A stretch of 64,000 bases of DNA from Candidatus Thorarchaeota archaeon (GCA_020348985.1 CP070761.1:2300310-2364309), one strand, 5' to 3'. Shown: positions 34,687-44,527, numbered from the stretch's first letter. Notes: generated from the sequence alone by a model not told the origin. Numbers and translations are program-made.

Positions 34687-35391
34687 TCATCGAAGCTTCT
34701 TGCCGAAGAGATTCTTTCCTTTTGATAGGCCCTCCAAGACCTTCTCTTTACTTATGCCAGCAGACATCAGAAGCTCAACAGACACTTCTTCTCCGGATCC
34801 CAGATTTCCCAGATTCCATTGGAGCGCAGATGCTATGTCCTTTGGTCCCATCTTCAGGTTTCGTCTGAGGTCGCGACGGGCATCCTCAACTTTCAGCTTT
34901 GCAGGAGGCGAAATCTCCCAACTGTCTGGTTGTTTGATTGAACTCATTCCAACATACAGTGGATTGTCGTCCCAAATCATCATTGTACCAGAGTCTGGGT
35001 CATACTGACCGCGGTCATCCTTGTAGCTTCTTGGACCACCCAGGTCAAAGTCCATGAAGTTGTAGACCTTCATGTCTTCCACTTCCATATCTCCTATGTT
35101 TTTCGTCGTATGTCGAATGATTATTGTTGGCTTGTTATAACTCCAGAGAGCTATGCTGAATCTCAGCATCGGCTTAGAGAAGCCTACAGGAGTCAAGTCA
35201 AGATCGACCCTGAGTGTCTGACCTTTCATCTCGTTCCGTCGAATTCGAATGATTCTCTCCTCTGTCGACTGAACGTGATGAACGAGATCGTCAAGCACAA
35301 AGGAGGCCCAGAACCCGCTCCTGTAGCCCGCTGGATTGCGCAACAACAACCTGTCCAGTCCTTTGGGATCAATCAAGCTGAGTCGCTTCAT
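34687..35391 (-). CDS. conserved-looking beta-rich protein, unknown
   Basis: 234 residues, with alternating beta strands over the first 150 (RVDLDLTPVGF, MLRFSIALWSYNK) and an acidic central loop (DDRGQYDPDSGTMMIWDDNP). A basic helical C-terminus (KGKNLFGKKL) follows. No signal peptide or catalytic motif stands out. I do not recognise the family; the well-ordered composition argues it is a real gene. Confidence 0.62.
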   Translation of the reverse strand: MKRLSLIDPKGLDRLLLRNPAGYRSGFWASFVLDDLVHHVQSTEERIIRIRRNEMKGQTLRVDLDLTPVGFSKPMLRFSIALWSYNKPTIIIRHTTKNIGDMEVEDMKVYNFMDFDLGGPRSYKDDRGQYDPDSGTMMIWDDNPLYVGMSSIKQPDSWEISPPAKLKVEDARRDLRRNLKMGPKDIASALQWNLGNLGSGEEVSVELLMSAGISKEKVLEGLSKGKNLFGKKLR

Positions 35392-35667
35392 ATAGAAGCC
35401 CTTACGACCTCTTCCTCAAGAAACACAGTTCACTGCATATGTCATGTCAAGTCTTGGAGACCGTCTTCCAGATTCCAAGGTCTCATACATGATCGATCAC
35501 ACCAACTGCCTTCCTTGTCGGGATTCTCGGAGATATAAAGTGTACCAAGCAAGACCGCCTGCATGTGTGATGGCTTCGTGGCAATTCATAGTCGTACTCT
35601 CTTATCCTTGTCACAAACTTGATAAATATCACAAAGGACCGATGACGCGCTCAGGTGCGGACAAGCT

Positions 35668-36906
35668 ATGACTACTCTTACACTAGAGCAGCTACAGAAA
35701 TGGTACAGGAAGAGGCTTTCAAACAAGTCCAAGGATTTTACAAAGCTAGCTGAGAGAAGTTACAAGATAGTCGGGCGGACATTGAAAGATGTTGAGGAAG
35801 TCTCACAAGACCTGCTTGAAGCCAGTGATGATGATGACATCGAGCATCAAGGAATCGCCTCTCGATTTGCAATGAAGATTAGTGAAATCGTTGAAGGCTT
35901 TGACGTAGATAAGAAGGTCACCTACTCAAACACAGAGGAAATGCAGGAGGAGATTCAGAGATTCATTCAGGACCTTTGGGGCGCAGGAGCAAGATGGATT
36001 AAGCGGATGGATAAGAAGCACAAGAGCACAATCAAAGTTCTTGATTCCTACATGAAAGAGCTTATGCGCGAGATGAAGAAGATAGGCAAGATCCTGTATG
36101 AGTTTGCATGGATAAAGGACCTTGAACGTATTGACGGACGAATTACTACACTTCGTGATTTGACTTATGGCAAAGAGATCTTCGAGGAGCAAATCCGGCA
36201 GATCCGTCTAAAACTGGACGCTGCGGAGGCAGAATATGAGGCGGCAGAGAAAGCCTACGGTGACTTCAAAGACACATCAAACGTCGCTGAGATACTGAAT
36301 CTTGATCAAGAGTCCGAGCGAGTTGCATCTCTGTTGCGAATGCGGCTCAACACGCTCAGAAAAGCCGTGAAGAAATTCACTCAGCATGACACCGGGGTTC
36401 GGATTGGTCCCGCAGGCCATAGGGCTTTGGCAGATTATTTCGAAGACCCCTTCGAAGCCATCGTTGAGGAGCCTGATGGCACTCCCGGCCTTCTTGAGGG
36501 ACTCGGTGGAATGCAGAAGGCAATTGAAGGCGGACAATTGAAGCTGAAAGACCGGCTGGCCAGGAGAGCGATAGAGGAGATTGAAGAAATTCGAAATGGT
36601 GCCCTTTCGGAACTGCAAAGAACAGCAAAGGATATTGTCCAAAAGAGAAGAACCTACGCCGGATCAGAAGTCTACAAGCAAAGTGAAGAGATGACTTCTC
36701 GCCTTGATGAGGCGACGAAGAACCTAGAATATCATCGCAATGACCTTCTGAGAACAGGTGATGAGATTCAGCGTCAGATTGACAAGGTGGAGGAATTCCG
36801 AGAGAGAATAGAGTCTGAGATTCTCGAAGCGTTTGGCGAGAAGGTCATGATTCAGATTGATGACTTGGGTTTGGAGCCGCTCTTAGCCAAATGTACCGTT
36901 AGCTAG
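35668..36906 (+). CDS. cytosolic coiled-coil protein
   Basis: 412 residues, nearly all helical and strongly charged, with long heptad stretches around 165-215 and 315-395 (e.g. RQIDKVEEFRERIESEILEA). A Gly/Pro break near 245-285 (GPAGHRALADYFEDPFEAIV) divides two coiled-coil halves, suggesting an antiparallel hairpin. Preceded by a TATA-like TTGATAAATATC near 35620. The next gene, dtdA, starts after 18 bases. Structural or scaffolding role inferred only. Confidence 0.7.
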   Translation: MTTLTLEQLQKWYRKRLSNKSKDFTKLAERSYKIVGRTLKDVEEVSQDLLEASDDDDIEHQGIASRFAMKISEIVEGFDVDKKVTYSNTEEMQEEIQRFIQDLWGAGARWIKRMDKKHKSTIKVLDSYMKELMREMKKIGKILYEFAWIKDLERIDGRITTLRDLTYGKEIFEEQIRQIRLKLDAAEAEYEAAEKAYGDFKDTSNVAEILNLDQESERVASLLRMRLNTLRKAVKKFTQHDTGVRIGPAGHRALADYFEDPFEAIVEEPDGTPGLLEGLGGMQKAIEGGQLKLKDRLARRAIEEIEEIRNGALSELQRTAKDIVQKRRTYAGSEVYKQSEEMTSRLDEATKNLEYHRNDLLRTGDEIQRQIDKVEEFRERIESEILEAFGEKVMIQIDDLGLEPLLAKCTVS

Positions 36907-36924
36907 AGATCGGGTGCAGTTGTC

Positions 36925-37749
36925 TTGAGAGTTCTTGTTACATCTACACAAGACATGGCGAGCATGACAATCAAGCAAGTGTTGAACGAAGAGTTTGATT
37001 TTGTTGAGACCGCAGACTCATTCGAAGGCAATCCAGTTTATGCCAGAGGCGAATCGGCAATCCTGATCACTACAACTCGAGATATGATTGATTGTGAGCA
37101 CCTGGAAGATCACTTCAACGCAGAGGTCTTCATATTCTGTTCGCGACATAGAGCGGCTTCTGGAAAGCCAGCTCTCTTGGTTCATAGTACCGGAAACTTG
37201 GGCTTGGATGCGGAATTCGGAGGTCAACCTCAGCAATTGTCGGTCTCCGCAGGAAGTCTAGTCGCTCGAGCACTGAGAACACTTCAGGATGAGAAGGAGC
37301 GACAAGACCTTGTCGACTTTGATGTGACCATGGAAGTCACTCATCATGGCCCTACGTCGATGAAGACACCGCTCATGTTCATCGAGTTGGGTAGTGAAGA
37401 AGAACACTGGAAGAACGAGAAAGGTGCTAGAGCAGTAGCTACGGCTGCAATGGCCTGCATCGACGAATCCTTCTCGAAGACTGTGTCAATCGGATTCGGT
37501 GGAAATCACTACGCAAGCAAGTTTAACAGACTTGTGCTTGAGAAAGGGGTCTGCATGGGCCACATGGCTCCCAAATATGCTATAGAGGGACTTACTCCAA
37601 ATGTGGTTAGGCAGATGATAACTAGTTCAAAAGAATTGGTTGAGCGTGCTATCATCGATTGGAAAGGTACAAACGCCGAACAGAAGGCACATTTGTTTCC
37701 AATCCTTGAGGAACTCGACATCGAAACCGTCCGTGCGAAGCACCTCTAG
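36925..37749 (+). CDS. dtdA: D-aminoacyl-tRNA deacylase, archaeal type
   Basis: 274 residues from TTG 36925. Family markers: FCSRHRAASGKPALLVHSTG, EVTHHGPTSMKTPLMFIELG and IGFGGNHYASKF, all with the conserved His residues of archaeal/plant DTD2. It hydrolyses D-amino acids from mischarged tRNA. The 18-base spacing after the coiled-coil gene suggests cotranscription. Confidence 0.93.
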   Translation: MRVLVTSTQDMASMTIKQVLNEEFDFVETADSFEGNPVYARGESAILITTTRDMIDCEHLEDHFNAEVFIFCSRHRAASGKPALLVHSTGNLGLDAEFGGQPQQLSVSAGSLVARALRTLQDEKERQDLVDFDVTMEVTHHGPTSMKTPLMFIELGSEEEHWKNEKGARAVATAAMACIDESFSKTVSIGFGGNHYASKFNRLVLEKGVCMGHMAPKYAIEGLTPNVVRQMITSSKELVERAIIDWKGTNAEQKAHLFPILEELDIETVRAKHL

Positions 37750-37867
37750 ATACGACCAGACATTGACACTGTTCCCAGTCAAACAACTTGCTTTCGTTGT
37801 TATGTCTCCGAAAGTCTAATTACTGACTACTACTCTCCGCCAATAAGCGCCACTGGAGTAGGGGAAA

Positions 37868-38821
37868 ATGCCCTCAGATGATACGAAAAAGGCCATTGCC
37901 AATCTGGACGAAAAGATAGAGGCACTCTCAGATTCGGTGAATGATATCGCTGCAGAGATGAAAGCGCTCTCTGAGGTTCCCGAAATAACCAAAGCAGTTG
38001 ACACGCTATCGGCTGAACTGAAGAAGATCAAGAAGGATCTTGAACCAGTGTCGAAACTAGATGAGATAATCAAATCAGTCTCAGGTATCGCATCAGGCAT
38101 AGATGACCTGAAGAAGACCTCCAAGGACGAGGAGCTCGATAAGAAGGCAGACGAGCTAGCCGCTTCAGTCGCTGCTCTACACTCTGCATTCAAGACGTCA
38201 ATAGAGCAGGATGAGCCGCAACTTCTTGTGAAGAAGATAGACGAGCTTCAGCAATACATAGCAGATCTTTCAGGCATCGAAGAGAAGATATCAGAGATAG
38301 CTAGAAGCTTTGAAGAGACCCGTGAGATTGTGAGCATCATCGTTCGGCAGCTAGATGATGTCGAGCGAAAATACAACAAGGCCTTGGAGGAGGTAAGCAA
38401 GGCGCTAGAAGAAATGACAAAGGCCGCCGAGGCAGCTCCCAGAGCAGAACTACCTCCTCGGAGGGAGAAACCGAAGAAGGAGAAGCCAAAGAAGGAGGAG
38501 CCCGAAGAGCCCGAGGAGCCCGAGCCGCTCGGAGTCGAGGGGCTACCTGCCACTGTTGATGATCTCATGGATAAGCTTCTGAAGATGGTGACGGCGCAGA
38601 CAGAAGCCGTGCAGATGGCAACTGCACTCGAAGACACAAGAGACCAACTGACTACTATGATAGAAGAGCACACGCCTGTTATCTACCAATTCGGCAAGCG
38701 AGCACGTGAGTTGAAATCATACCCGCCAACTGCAACTCTGAATGAGAATGACATTGCAAGACTGAACAAGGAAATACGAGAGTGGGCTGTGAAACTCAGG
38801 GAGATAACACGACCGGATTAG
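37868..38821 (+). CDS. coiled-coil protein with Pro/Glu/Lys linker
   Basis: 317 residues. Residues 1-190 are coiled coil, with repeated short helices separated by small-residue turns. A low-complexity linker follows (about 195-220: KPKKEKPKKEEPEEPEEPEP), and a helical C-terminal domain (about 220-317). The linker suggests a flexible tether between two interacting parts. No membrane segment. Function unknown; lies in a group of coiled-coil genes. Confidence 0.7.
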   Translation: MPSDDTKKAIANLDEKIEALSDSVNDIAAEMKALSEVPEITKAVDTLSAELKKIKKDLEPVSKLDEIIKSVSGIASGIDDLKKTSKDEELDKKADELAASVAALHSAFKTSIEQDEPQLLVKKIDELQQYIADLSGIEEKISEIARSFEETREIVSIIVRQLDDVERKYNKALEEVSKALEEMTKAAEAAPRAELPPRREKPKKEKPKKEEPEEPEEPEPLGVEGLPATVDDLMDKLLKMVTAQTEAVQMATALEDTRDQLTTMIEEHTPVIYQFGKRARELKSYPPTATLNENDIARLNKEIREWAVKLREITRPD

Positions 38822-38909
38822 GTGCTCAACACAAGATTCTCAGTTGTAAGCCCCTTCACGTGGCTAACCTTTATCTCTCAAAACAGAGTCTATCCTGACT
38901 GGATTCCCT

Positions 38910-38956
38910 TGTACGTCTTTTGAGGTCGTACAGAAGTCTGACCTACGAGTCAGACT
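38910..38956 (+). ncRNA. two adjacent hairpins upstream of 38994 gene
   Basis: TGTACG...CGTACA (38910-38915 with 38927-38932, 11-base loop) is followed after two bases by AGTCTGAC-CTACGA-GTCAGACT (38935-38956, a perfect 8-bp stem). The stems are close enough to stack. They may be a 5' leader element of the next gene or the end of the previous transcript. Confidence 0.35.
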
Positions 38957-38993
38957 AAATCATTGATCATAGACACATCGAGTTGAGATTAGG

Positions 38994-39827
38994 ATGAAAC
39001 TTGAGAAACATAACATCGAACTTGCGGAAAGAATCGAAATGCTCGACAATGCCTCTGACATTGAGTTGGCCAGAGAGCTGATGGAACTGCACTCCGAAAA
39101 GTGCAAGGAGTGTCAAGAAGATCGTCTCAGTTGCACTGTTCGACCGGCGTGCACTGACCGTAACTTCCTGAACGCGTTGATAGAACTAGGAGTAGAAGCA
39201 CAAGATCTTCCGAGCTTCTGCTACAGCAAGTATCTTGAACAGATTGCCAAGTTCGTGCTTTCAGGGAAGGGTAAAGGTATAGCTGACAGACGGATTCCAG
39301 AAAAGGACCTCCTGTCAACTCTCAAAGTGGCGTCAATCCGTCAATTCAACACGAAGTTCGGCAAGATTTGGGACAGATACGCCATGGTTCGTGGTCACAA
39401 TGTCATGTTAGTTGCAGGAGACGAACTGCTTTTTCACTTTGACTTTAGAAGAGGAGTTGTCATTCTCAATCCTTGGAATCTATCGATAGAAGATGTGAAC
39501 ATTTTCGATTTGTACGTTGAAGTCCTTTCCAAGCATTATGGTTTGTCTGCGTCTACTAGAAATCTTACATCCAACTGGTGGTCTATGACAGTTGAGTTGG
39601 GTTGCACACTCACGAAAGAGGAGTCATCTCGTCTCAAGGGGATTCTATCAGACCGATTCGAAGCATACCAGATCGTGGACACGGAAGAAGGCACTGTCGT
39701 TGAGATTGAGGTTGTTCTTGACCAGTCTAGTCCTTCTATAGAGCTGAGGACTATTCTTGCCGGGTTTCGATCGATGTTTGAATTAGTTGCTGGAAGGTCC
39801 GAAGTGCCTCCAGGAGTTGGGCGGTGA
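38994..39827 (+). CDS. Cys-cluster protein, unknown
   Basis: 277 residues. An N-terminal helical part carries C-x2-C (KCKECQED) and C-x5-C (SCTVRPAC) sites, which could bind zinc. A mixed alpha/beta domain follows with strands LFHFDFRRGVVILNPW and TVVEIEVVLD. The stop is 7 bases before the start of the giant TrmB-like coiled-coil gene, so the two are very likely cotranscribed and may act together. The family is not recognised. Confidence 0.65.
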   Translation: MKLEKHNIELAERIEMLDNASDIELARELMELHSEKCKECQEDRLSCTVRPACTDRNFLNALIELGVEAQDLPSFCYSKYLEQIAKFVLSGKGKGIADRRIPEKDLLSTLKVASIRQFNTKFGKIWDRYAMVRGHNVMLVAGDELLFHFDFRRGVVILNPWNLSIEDVNIFDLYVEVLSKHYGLSASTRNLTSNWWSMTVELGCTLTKEESSRLKGILSDRFEAYQIVDTEEGTVVEIEVVLDQSSPSIELRTILAGFRSMFELVAGRSEVPPGVGR

Positions 39828-39834
39828 GTTGATC

Positions 39835-42800
39835 ATGAGCGGTACGAAAGTTTCAGAAAACAATGAGGTCTTGATGACCAGTCTTGGAATTACCGAGGTG
39901 GAATTGCGAGTTCTGCTTTCAGTCTATGCAGGCGGTCACATGACGGCTGGTGGAATATCTCTGGTTTCCGGAGAAAAGATACAATCTGTGAGGAAGGCCT
40001 TGGCTCGACTTGAGAAGAAGGGCTTGGTCGTCCCTATTGAAGGGATAATACCTGTTTACAAAGCCATTTCGCCTACGATTGCGTCGGGTGAGATTCTGAC
40101 ATCATTGCTGAACGATCTAGAGGCTGCAGAATCCTCTTCCAGGAAAGAGACTGCGCGGCTCAAAGAGGAAGTCGAAGTTACGTCTAAAGGTCTCGTTGAA
40201 GGACATCTCTCTGCAACGAAGACTTTGTGGGACCTGCTTGAAGATTATGAAGATAAGATGATTGAGACTCTCCAATCATTGATTGCAGCCGTGACGGGAA
40301 GTGCCTCTGGCGTGCTGGGTGGATTGTCAGATGCTGCAATCATCTCTCTTCAGAATGTAGAGAATGATCTGGAAGAGGATTTGGGAACCAAACTCAGAGA
40401 GCTTCAACTAGAGTTGGACAAGAGTCAAAAGGAACTCTCCAAGACGTTAAAGGCCACCCTTGGGAGTTTCAACAAGTGGTTGAAGACCGAAAGAACGACC
40501 ACCGCCAATTCAATAACCGCCTATGATACTCGTGTCGATGCCTTGCTCAAGGAGGTGAGGAAGGCAATTGACTCCGCTCTGACAAATGCTGAATCTGCAA
40601 TCGCAGTGACAAACGTAGAGCTTCTTCAGAGCATGAATTCATCAACATCAGACCTTGCAGTTAAGATTGATGCAATGCTTGAGGAATTGATGACAGATTT
40701 GGCTGACGTTAGATCTGACTTCGACGCTGGATTGTCACAAGCTCTCGACGCCTCGAAAGAGTCAATTCAAGAATACATTGAGAGTGTCAAGGCTCTCTCC
40801 TCAGACGAGGTCGAAAAGGTTCAATCGAGCATGGATGCACCAATAGCAAGAATCGAGAAAGCGTTAGATGAAGTGACAACTTGGAAGCAGGATGCTCTCG
40901 CCTACTTTGTCTCGGCAGAAAGCTCTCTCAACGCTCAACTAGACCAGCTGTCAGCTTCTGACCAGAGCTTGATTGAGATAGTGAAGAACACTCTATTGGG
41001 TCACCTCGACAGAGTAAGCTCACTGGTAACCGACGAGTACGAGACGCTCTCCTCAATCGTGACGGGAATTGAAGGCGAGTATTCTCAGCACCTCGACAAC
41101 ACGAAAGAAAGCATTGTTGCTCTAGTTCGAGAACATCTTTCTAGCGACCAGAAGGCAATGGGCACAAAAGCCGCTGCAATGCGTACTGAGCTCAACAACT
41201 TTGCCAAGAAGGCGTCTCGGAGAATCGGCAGAAGACTGACCCGTGGCACATCTAAGCTAGGAGATGTTGTTGAAGACAGATCCCTGAAACTACAAGCAGT
41301 CGCAGATACAGTGAGCAAGAAGCTCAGGACATCAATGACGGAAATAATTACCAAAACTTCGACAGCAAATGAGTCATTATTGACTGAAATGACGAAGTCT
41401 ACACATCAGCTCGAGACCGGCGTTGGCAATAGTCTTGGAACAGTCTTGAATCAGTTTGCTGCGATAACAGAGCAATACGTCGACGAAGCTGAATCTCTGT
41501 ATGCTGGACTCAATTCGAGGATTGATACTCGTCTCGGTGATACAGTGAAATCTCTCACATCCCACATGGATAGAGCAAGGCACAGCATTGAGATCATGAT
41601 AGATGACCAGATGGAGCGCATCGACAAACAAGCAGCAGGCATCCAGGATGAGTTCCATATGCAGATTGAAGAGATTACTCGTCAGTTTGTGAGTTTGACC
41701 CAGGGTCTGGAGGCTGCTTTCAATGGATTGCTTGCCAGTCAAATCATCGAAACAAGAGATTTCATTTCTTCAACACACACAGAGTTCAACACCGCTGTGA
41801 AGTCTGAAATGAACACTCTGAAGGAGGAGTCAGCAAACCTCCAACAGGAGTATTCAGCCGAACTGGGACAGAAGCTGGACGAGATTAGAGAATCGGCTAG
41901 TTCTCTACGCAAATCACTAGAGGAAGTCACTGCAGATGAGCAGAAGAACATGGCGGAGTCGATTCAGACTACATTGGATTCTCTCGAGACGGCAATACAG
42001 GCTAACCAGGACTCTCTTGTCGAGGTGGACTCCACAACGGTTAAACAAATGAAGGACGAGCTAGTCGAATTGACAAGTGATTTTGGCGCCGCTGCAGCAG
42101 CAGCACGTGTCGGACTAACGGAGAAGGTATCGGCTCTGACAGAGGCTGTGGAAAACGAACTGGAGAAGAGCATCAGGAAAGTCACAACTGTTGCAGAGAC
42201 AAGGTTTGCGGAGCAGGCGGATGTGCATCAACGGACGCTGACTGGAACAAGCAAGGATCTCGATGCCACTTTGACGAAGCTACTCAAAGACCTTACCTCT
42301 AACCTCGAGGCTTTTCAATTGACATTGGCTGAGGCAGAAGCGGAACGTGTCAAGGCCAAGAGCGACGCTCGAGAAGAAGTTGCGGACGCGTTGGATGTTA
42401 GGAAAAACGAAGCCACAATGGCTGTGGGGGCCGCCTCAGCCGCTCTCGAGTCATCAGTTGCAGGAATCGGGGCATCAATTGAAAGCCTTGAGGCACGTCT
42501 AAGCGATGATCTCAGCAGTGCATCTCTGGGTATTTCAGAGGCATCGAAAGCAGCGGTCAAGAGCTTGACGCAGAATTCGCGAAAGAGTATTTCACATATC
42601 TCCCAGACTGGTGAAGACCTTGTTCAGAAGTTCGCTGAGATGTATCAAGGTTATACTGGAGAGCTCGAGTCCAAGAGCATGATTTCGATAAGGGAGATTC
42701 AGGATCACGTTGGCGCCTTTCCAACTGCATTCTCAGTTACCGCGGAGAAATCCCTCCAGGACACAACGACTGACACTCGCAGGGTATTCGGCAAAGTTGT

Positions 42801-43728
42801 GGAGGCTCTTTCAGCCACCCTTACTGAAACGGAGCGGGCTTCTGAGTCTGCATCCGAAGAACTGAGAGGCGTCTCCGATAGGTTGGCATCCAGGGTGACA
42901 TCCGAGTTCGAGAATGCTTTGGAGGAATGCCAGGAAGGGGCAGTGACTTCTAACCAGCATGCTGCAAGGATGTTCGAATCAATTGGACTCTCACTAAAGT
43001 CTAACACAAGCAAGGCTGGCCATGGACTCATCGAGGACTTCCGTGGAGATGCGGCAAACAAGACACAAGAAATCTCCGTTACTGCCTCAGCTGCGAATGC
43101 CACGTTGGCTGACGAGACAGCCAAACTGAAGGAGGCACACACTGAGGTCCTTGAGAAACAGGAAGCAACCGTTGCCCGCAGTTTCAGAAAGTGGTCTACA
43201 AGCCAGAAAAAGTCGCTAGACAAACGCCACAAGGGACTTGTTTCTACCCTGAAAGACGCAAAAGCATCAACACGTTCAACTGTCGAGTCGGTTGAGGCGA
43301 TTCGGGAGGCAATCGAAAAACTCGCTAAAGTCACAACCGAGAAGACTTGGTATGTGTCTGGCGTTGATGAAGTCTTTGCTCACATTCACGACATGGCTTC
43401 ACGCGCAACTGAATCGATTATTATATCGGTCTACGACACAACGAACCTTGACCTGAAGGCTCTATCGCGAGCGAAGTCGGCAGGAATAAGAGTGCTCTTC
43501 GTTCCGTCATCCGATGAACCTGACTCGGCGTTAGAGGGACTATCGGGGTGGAGAGTATGGCAAACCAAGTCGCCGCCTCTATTGGCTGTAGCCGACAACG
43601 ACGAGATTCTGATAGGTGGAACAAGCGAGAGTGATCAATTGGTGTCGCTGATATCATGTGATGAATCCTACATTCATCTGTTTCGTGATGTGATTGGACC
43701 AAGGATTGTGGCATCCCGCATCTCATAG
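39835..43728 (+). CDS. TrmB-like winged helix and C-terminal domain split by a giant coiled coil
   Basis: 1297 residues from ATG 39835 (GGTGAG upstream). Residues about 12-75 are a TrmB-type winged helix (LGITEVELRVLLSVYAGG, KALARLEKKGLV). Residues about 85-1165 are almost continuous coiled coil, rich in Ser, Thr, Glu and Ala. Residues about 1170-1297 match the C-terminal sensor-like domain of TrmB regulators (KTWYVSGVDEVFAHIHDM, ESIIISVYDT). In ordinary TrmB proteins the two ends are separated by a short helix pair. Size and layout recall chromosome-tethering or filament proteins, which is inference. Confidence 0.83.
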   Translation: MSGTKVSENNEVLMTSLGITEVELRVLLSVYAGGHMTAGGISLVSGEKIQSVRKALARLEKKGLVVPIEGIIPVYKAISPTIASGEILTSLLNDLEAAESSSRKETARLKEEVEVTSKGLVEGHLSATKTLWDLLEDYEDKMIETLQSLIAAVTGSASGVLGGLSDAAIISLQNVENDLEEDLGTKLRELQLELDKSQKELSKTLKATLGSFNKWLKTERTTTANSITAYDTRVDALLKEVRKAIDSALTNAESAIAVTNVELLQSMNSSTSDLAVKIDAMLEELMTDLADVRSDFDAGLSQALDASKESIQEYIESVKALSSDEVEKVQSSMDAPIARIEKALDEVTTWKQDALAYFVSAESSLNAQLDQLSASDQSLIEIVKNTLLGHLDRVSSLVTDEYETLSSIVTGIEGEYSQHLDNTKESIVALVREHLSSDQKAMGTKAAAMRTELNNFAKKASRRIGRRLTRGTSKLGDVVEDRSLKLQAVADTVSKKLRTSMTEIITKTSTANESLLTEMTKSTHQLETGVGNSLGTVLNQFAAITEQYVDEAESLYAGLNSRIDTRLGDTVKSLTSHMDRARHSIEIMIDDQMERIDKQAAGIQDEFHMQIEEITRQFVSLTQGLEAAFNGLLASQIIETRDFISSTHTEFNTAVKSEMNTLKEESANLQQEYSAELGQKLDEIRESASSLRKSLEEVTADEQKNMAESIQTTLDSLETAIQANQDSLVEVDSTTVKQMKDELVELTSDFGAAAAAARVGLTEKVSALTEAVENELEKSIRKVTTVAETRFAEQADVHQRTLTGTSKDLDATLTKLLKDLTSNLEAFQLTLAEAEAERVKAKSDAREEVADALDVRKNEATMAVGAASAALESSVAGIGASIESLEARLSDDLSSASLGISEASKAAVKSLTQNSRKSISHISQTGEDLVQKFAEMYQGYTGELESKSMISIREIQDHVGAFPTAFSVTAEKSLQDTTTDTRRVFGKVVEALSATLTETERASESASEELRGVSDRLASRVTSEFENALEECQEGAVTSNQHAARMFESIGLSLKSNTSKAGHGLIEDFRGDAANKTQEISVTASAANATLADETAKLKEAHTEVLEKQEATVARSFRKWSTSQKKSLDKRHKGLVSTLKDAKASTRSTVESVEAIREAIEKLAKVTTEKTWYVSGVDEVFAHIHDMASRATESIIISVYDTTNLDLKALSRAKSAGIRVLFVPSSDEPDSALEGLSGWRVWQTKSPPLLAVADNDEILIGGTSESDQLVSLISCDESYIHLFRDVIGPRIVASRIS

Positions 43729-43732
43729 GCAA

Positions 43733-44203
43733 CTAGAACCGAATCGAGTAGATATCAGCATCCTCATCGTCGTAGTAGTTCTCTTTCCTATCGACGAGTG
43801 ACATCCCTACGTGCTCGTATAGGTGTTTGGCGGCATCGTTGCTCGTCCGCACCTCTAGGATGCATATGGGGATGTCCACTTTCGCAAGCTCATTGAACAC
43901 GTGACGGAGAAGCAGGCTCCCAATTCCCCTACGACGGCATTCTTCGCGCACGGCAATGTTCATGATGTGCCCTTTCGCTCTATCATTCGGAATCATCCAA
44001 ACAACATATCCTACTACTCGATCGTTCTCGGTCGCTACCCGCATTAAGCCAAGATTCTTTTCTGCTAGCGGCACTTCTCCGTCCCAGCAGGCAAACGTAT
44101 CGAAGATATCCGAATCCCACGGTTCTGGAAAGGACCTCTGTTCAATATCAGTGACGTCGTCCAAATCTTTGAGGCGGATGGGTCTGATTTCAACTGTCAC
44201 CAA
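43733..44203 (-). CDS. rimI: GNAT N-acetyltransferase, RimI-like
   Basis: 156 residues. The acetyl-CoA loop is REECRRRGIGSLLL, followed by CILEVRTSNDAAKHLYEHVGM and the terminal YYDDEDADIYSIRF, all typical of RimI/Ard1-type N-terminal acetyltransferases. Acts on N-termini of ribosomal or other proteins. Convergent with the giant coiled-coil gene, four bases apart. Confidence 0.9.
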   Translation of the reverse strand: MVTVEIRPIRLKDLDDVTDIEQRSFPEPWDSDIFDTFACWDGEVPLAEKNLGLMRVATENDRVVGYVVWMIPNDRAKGHIMNIAVREECRRRGIGSLLLRHVFNELAKVDIPICILEVRTSNDAAKHLYEHVGMSLVDRKENYYDDEDADIYSIRF

Positions 44204-44221
44204 TCAGTAAACTCTCCTATC

Positions 44222-44527
44222 CTAATCGTTCCGCCATTTGCCAAAATTGTCTTCAGCAACTGGATTTCCGCAACCAAGACAGTATCTGGCCCTGTTTGGT
44301 AGAATCTCACCGCACTCTCGGCATCTTCTCAAAGTCTCCTGAACCATCCGTAGATCAGTCAGACTACGATATGAAAGTGCGAACATGAAGAGCACGACGG
44401 CCAAGAATCCAAGAAGAATGATGCCCACCAACTCATTCGAACCTCCATAAACGAAGAAAGGGAATATGAAGACAAAGCCTCCCTGTTCAATGCCCGCAAG
44501 TGACATGAGGATAACTCCAACAACCAT
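44222..44527 (-). CDS. two-helix membrane protein with C-terminal zinc ribbon
   Basis: At least 101 residues: two hydrophobic helices and a C-terminal zinc ribbon (CRECGEILP, YCLGCGNP). The reading frame is open for about 20 codons upstream of ATG 44527 and encodes a good extension of the first helix (FILPLGIIL), so the real start may be an unusual codon further up, around 44563. Small membrane zinc-ribbon proteins are common in archaea; function unknown. Confidence 0.58.
   Translation of the reverse strand: MVVGVILMSLAGIEQGGFVFIFPFFVYGGSNELVGIILLGFLAVVLFMFALSYRSLTDLRMVQETLRRCRECGEILPNRARYCLGCGNPVAEDNFGKWRND

Noticed and set aside
42705-43334. Long antisense open frame inside the giant coiled-coil gene (209 codons), with several others between 41085 and 42560
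   Set aside because: They mirror the Ser/Glu/Ala codon bias of the sense gene and give Ser/Arg-rich products with no domain or ribosome-binding site.
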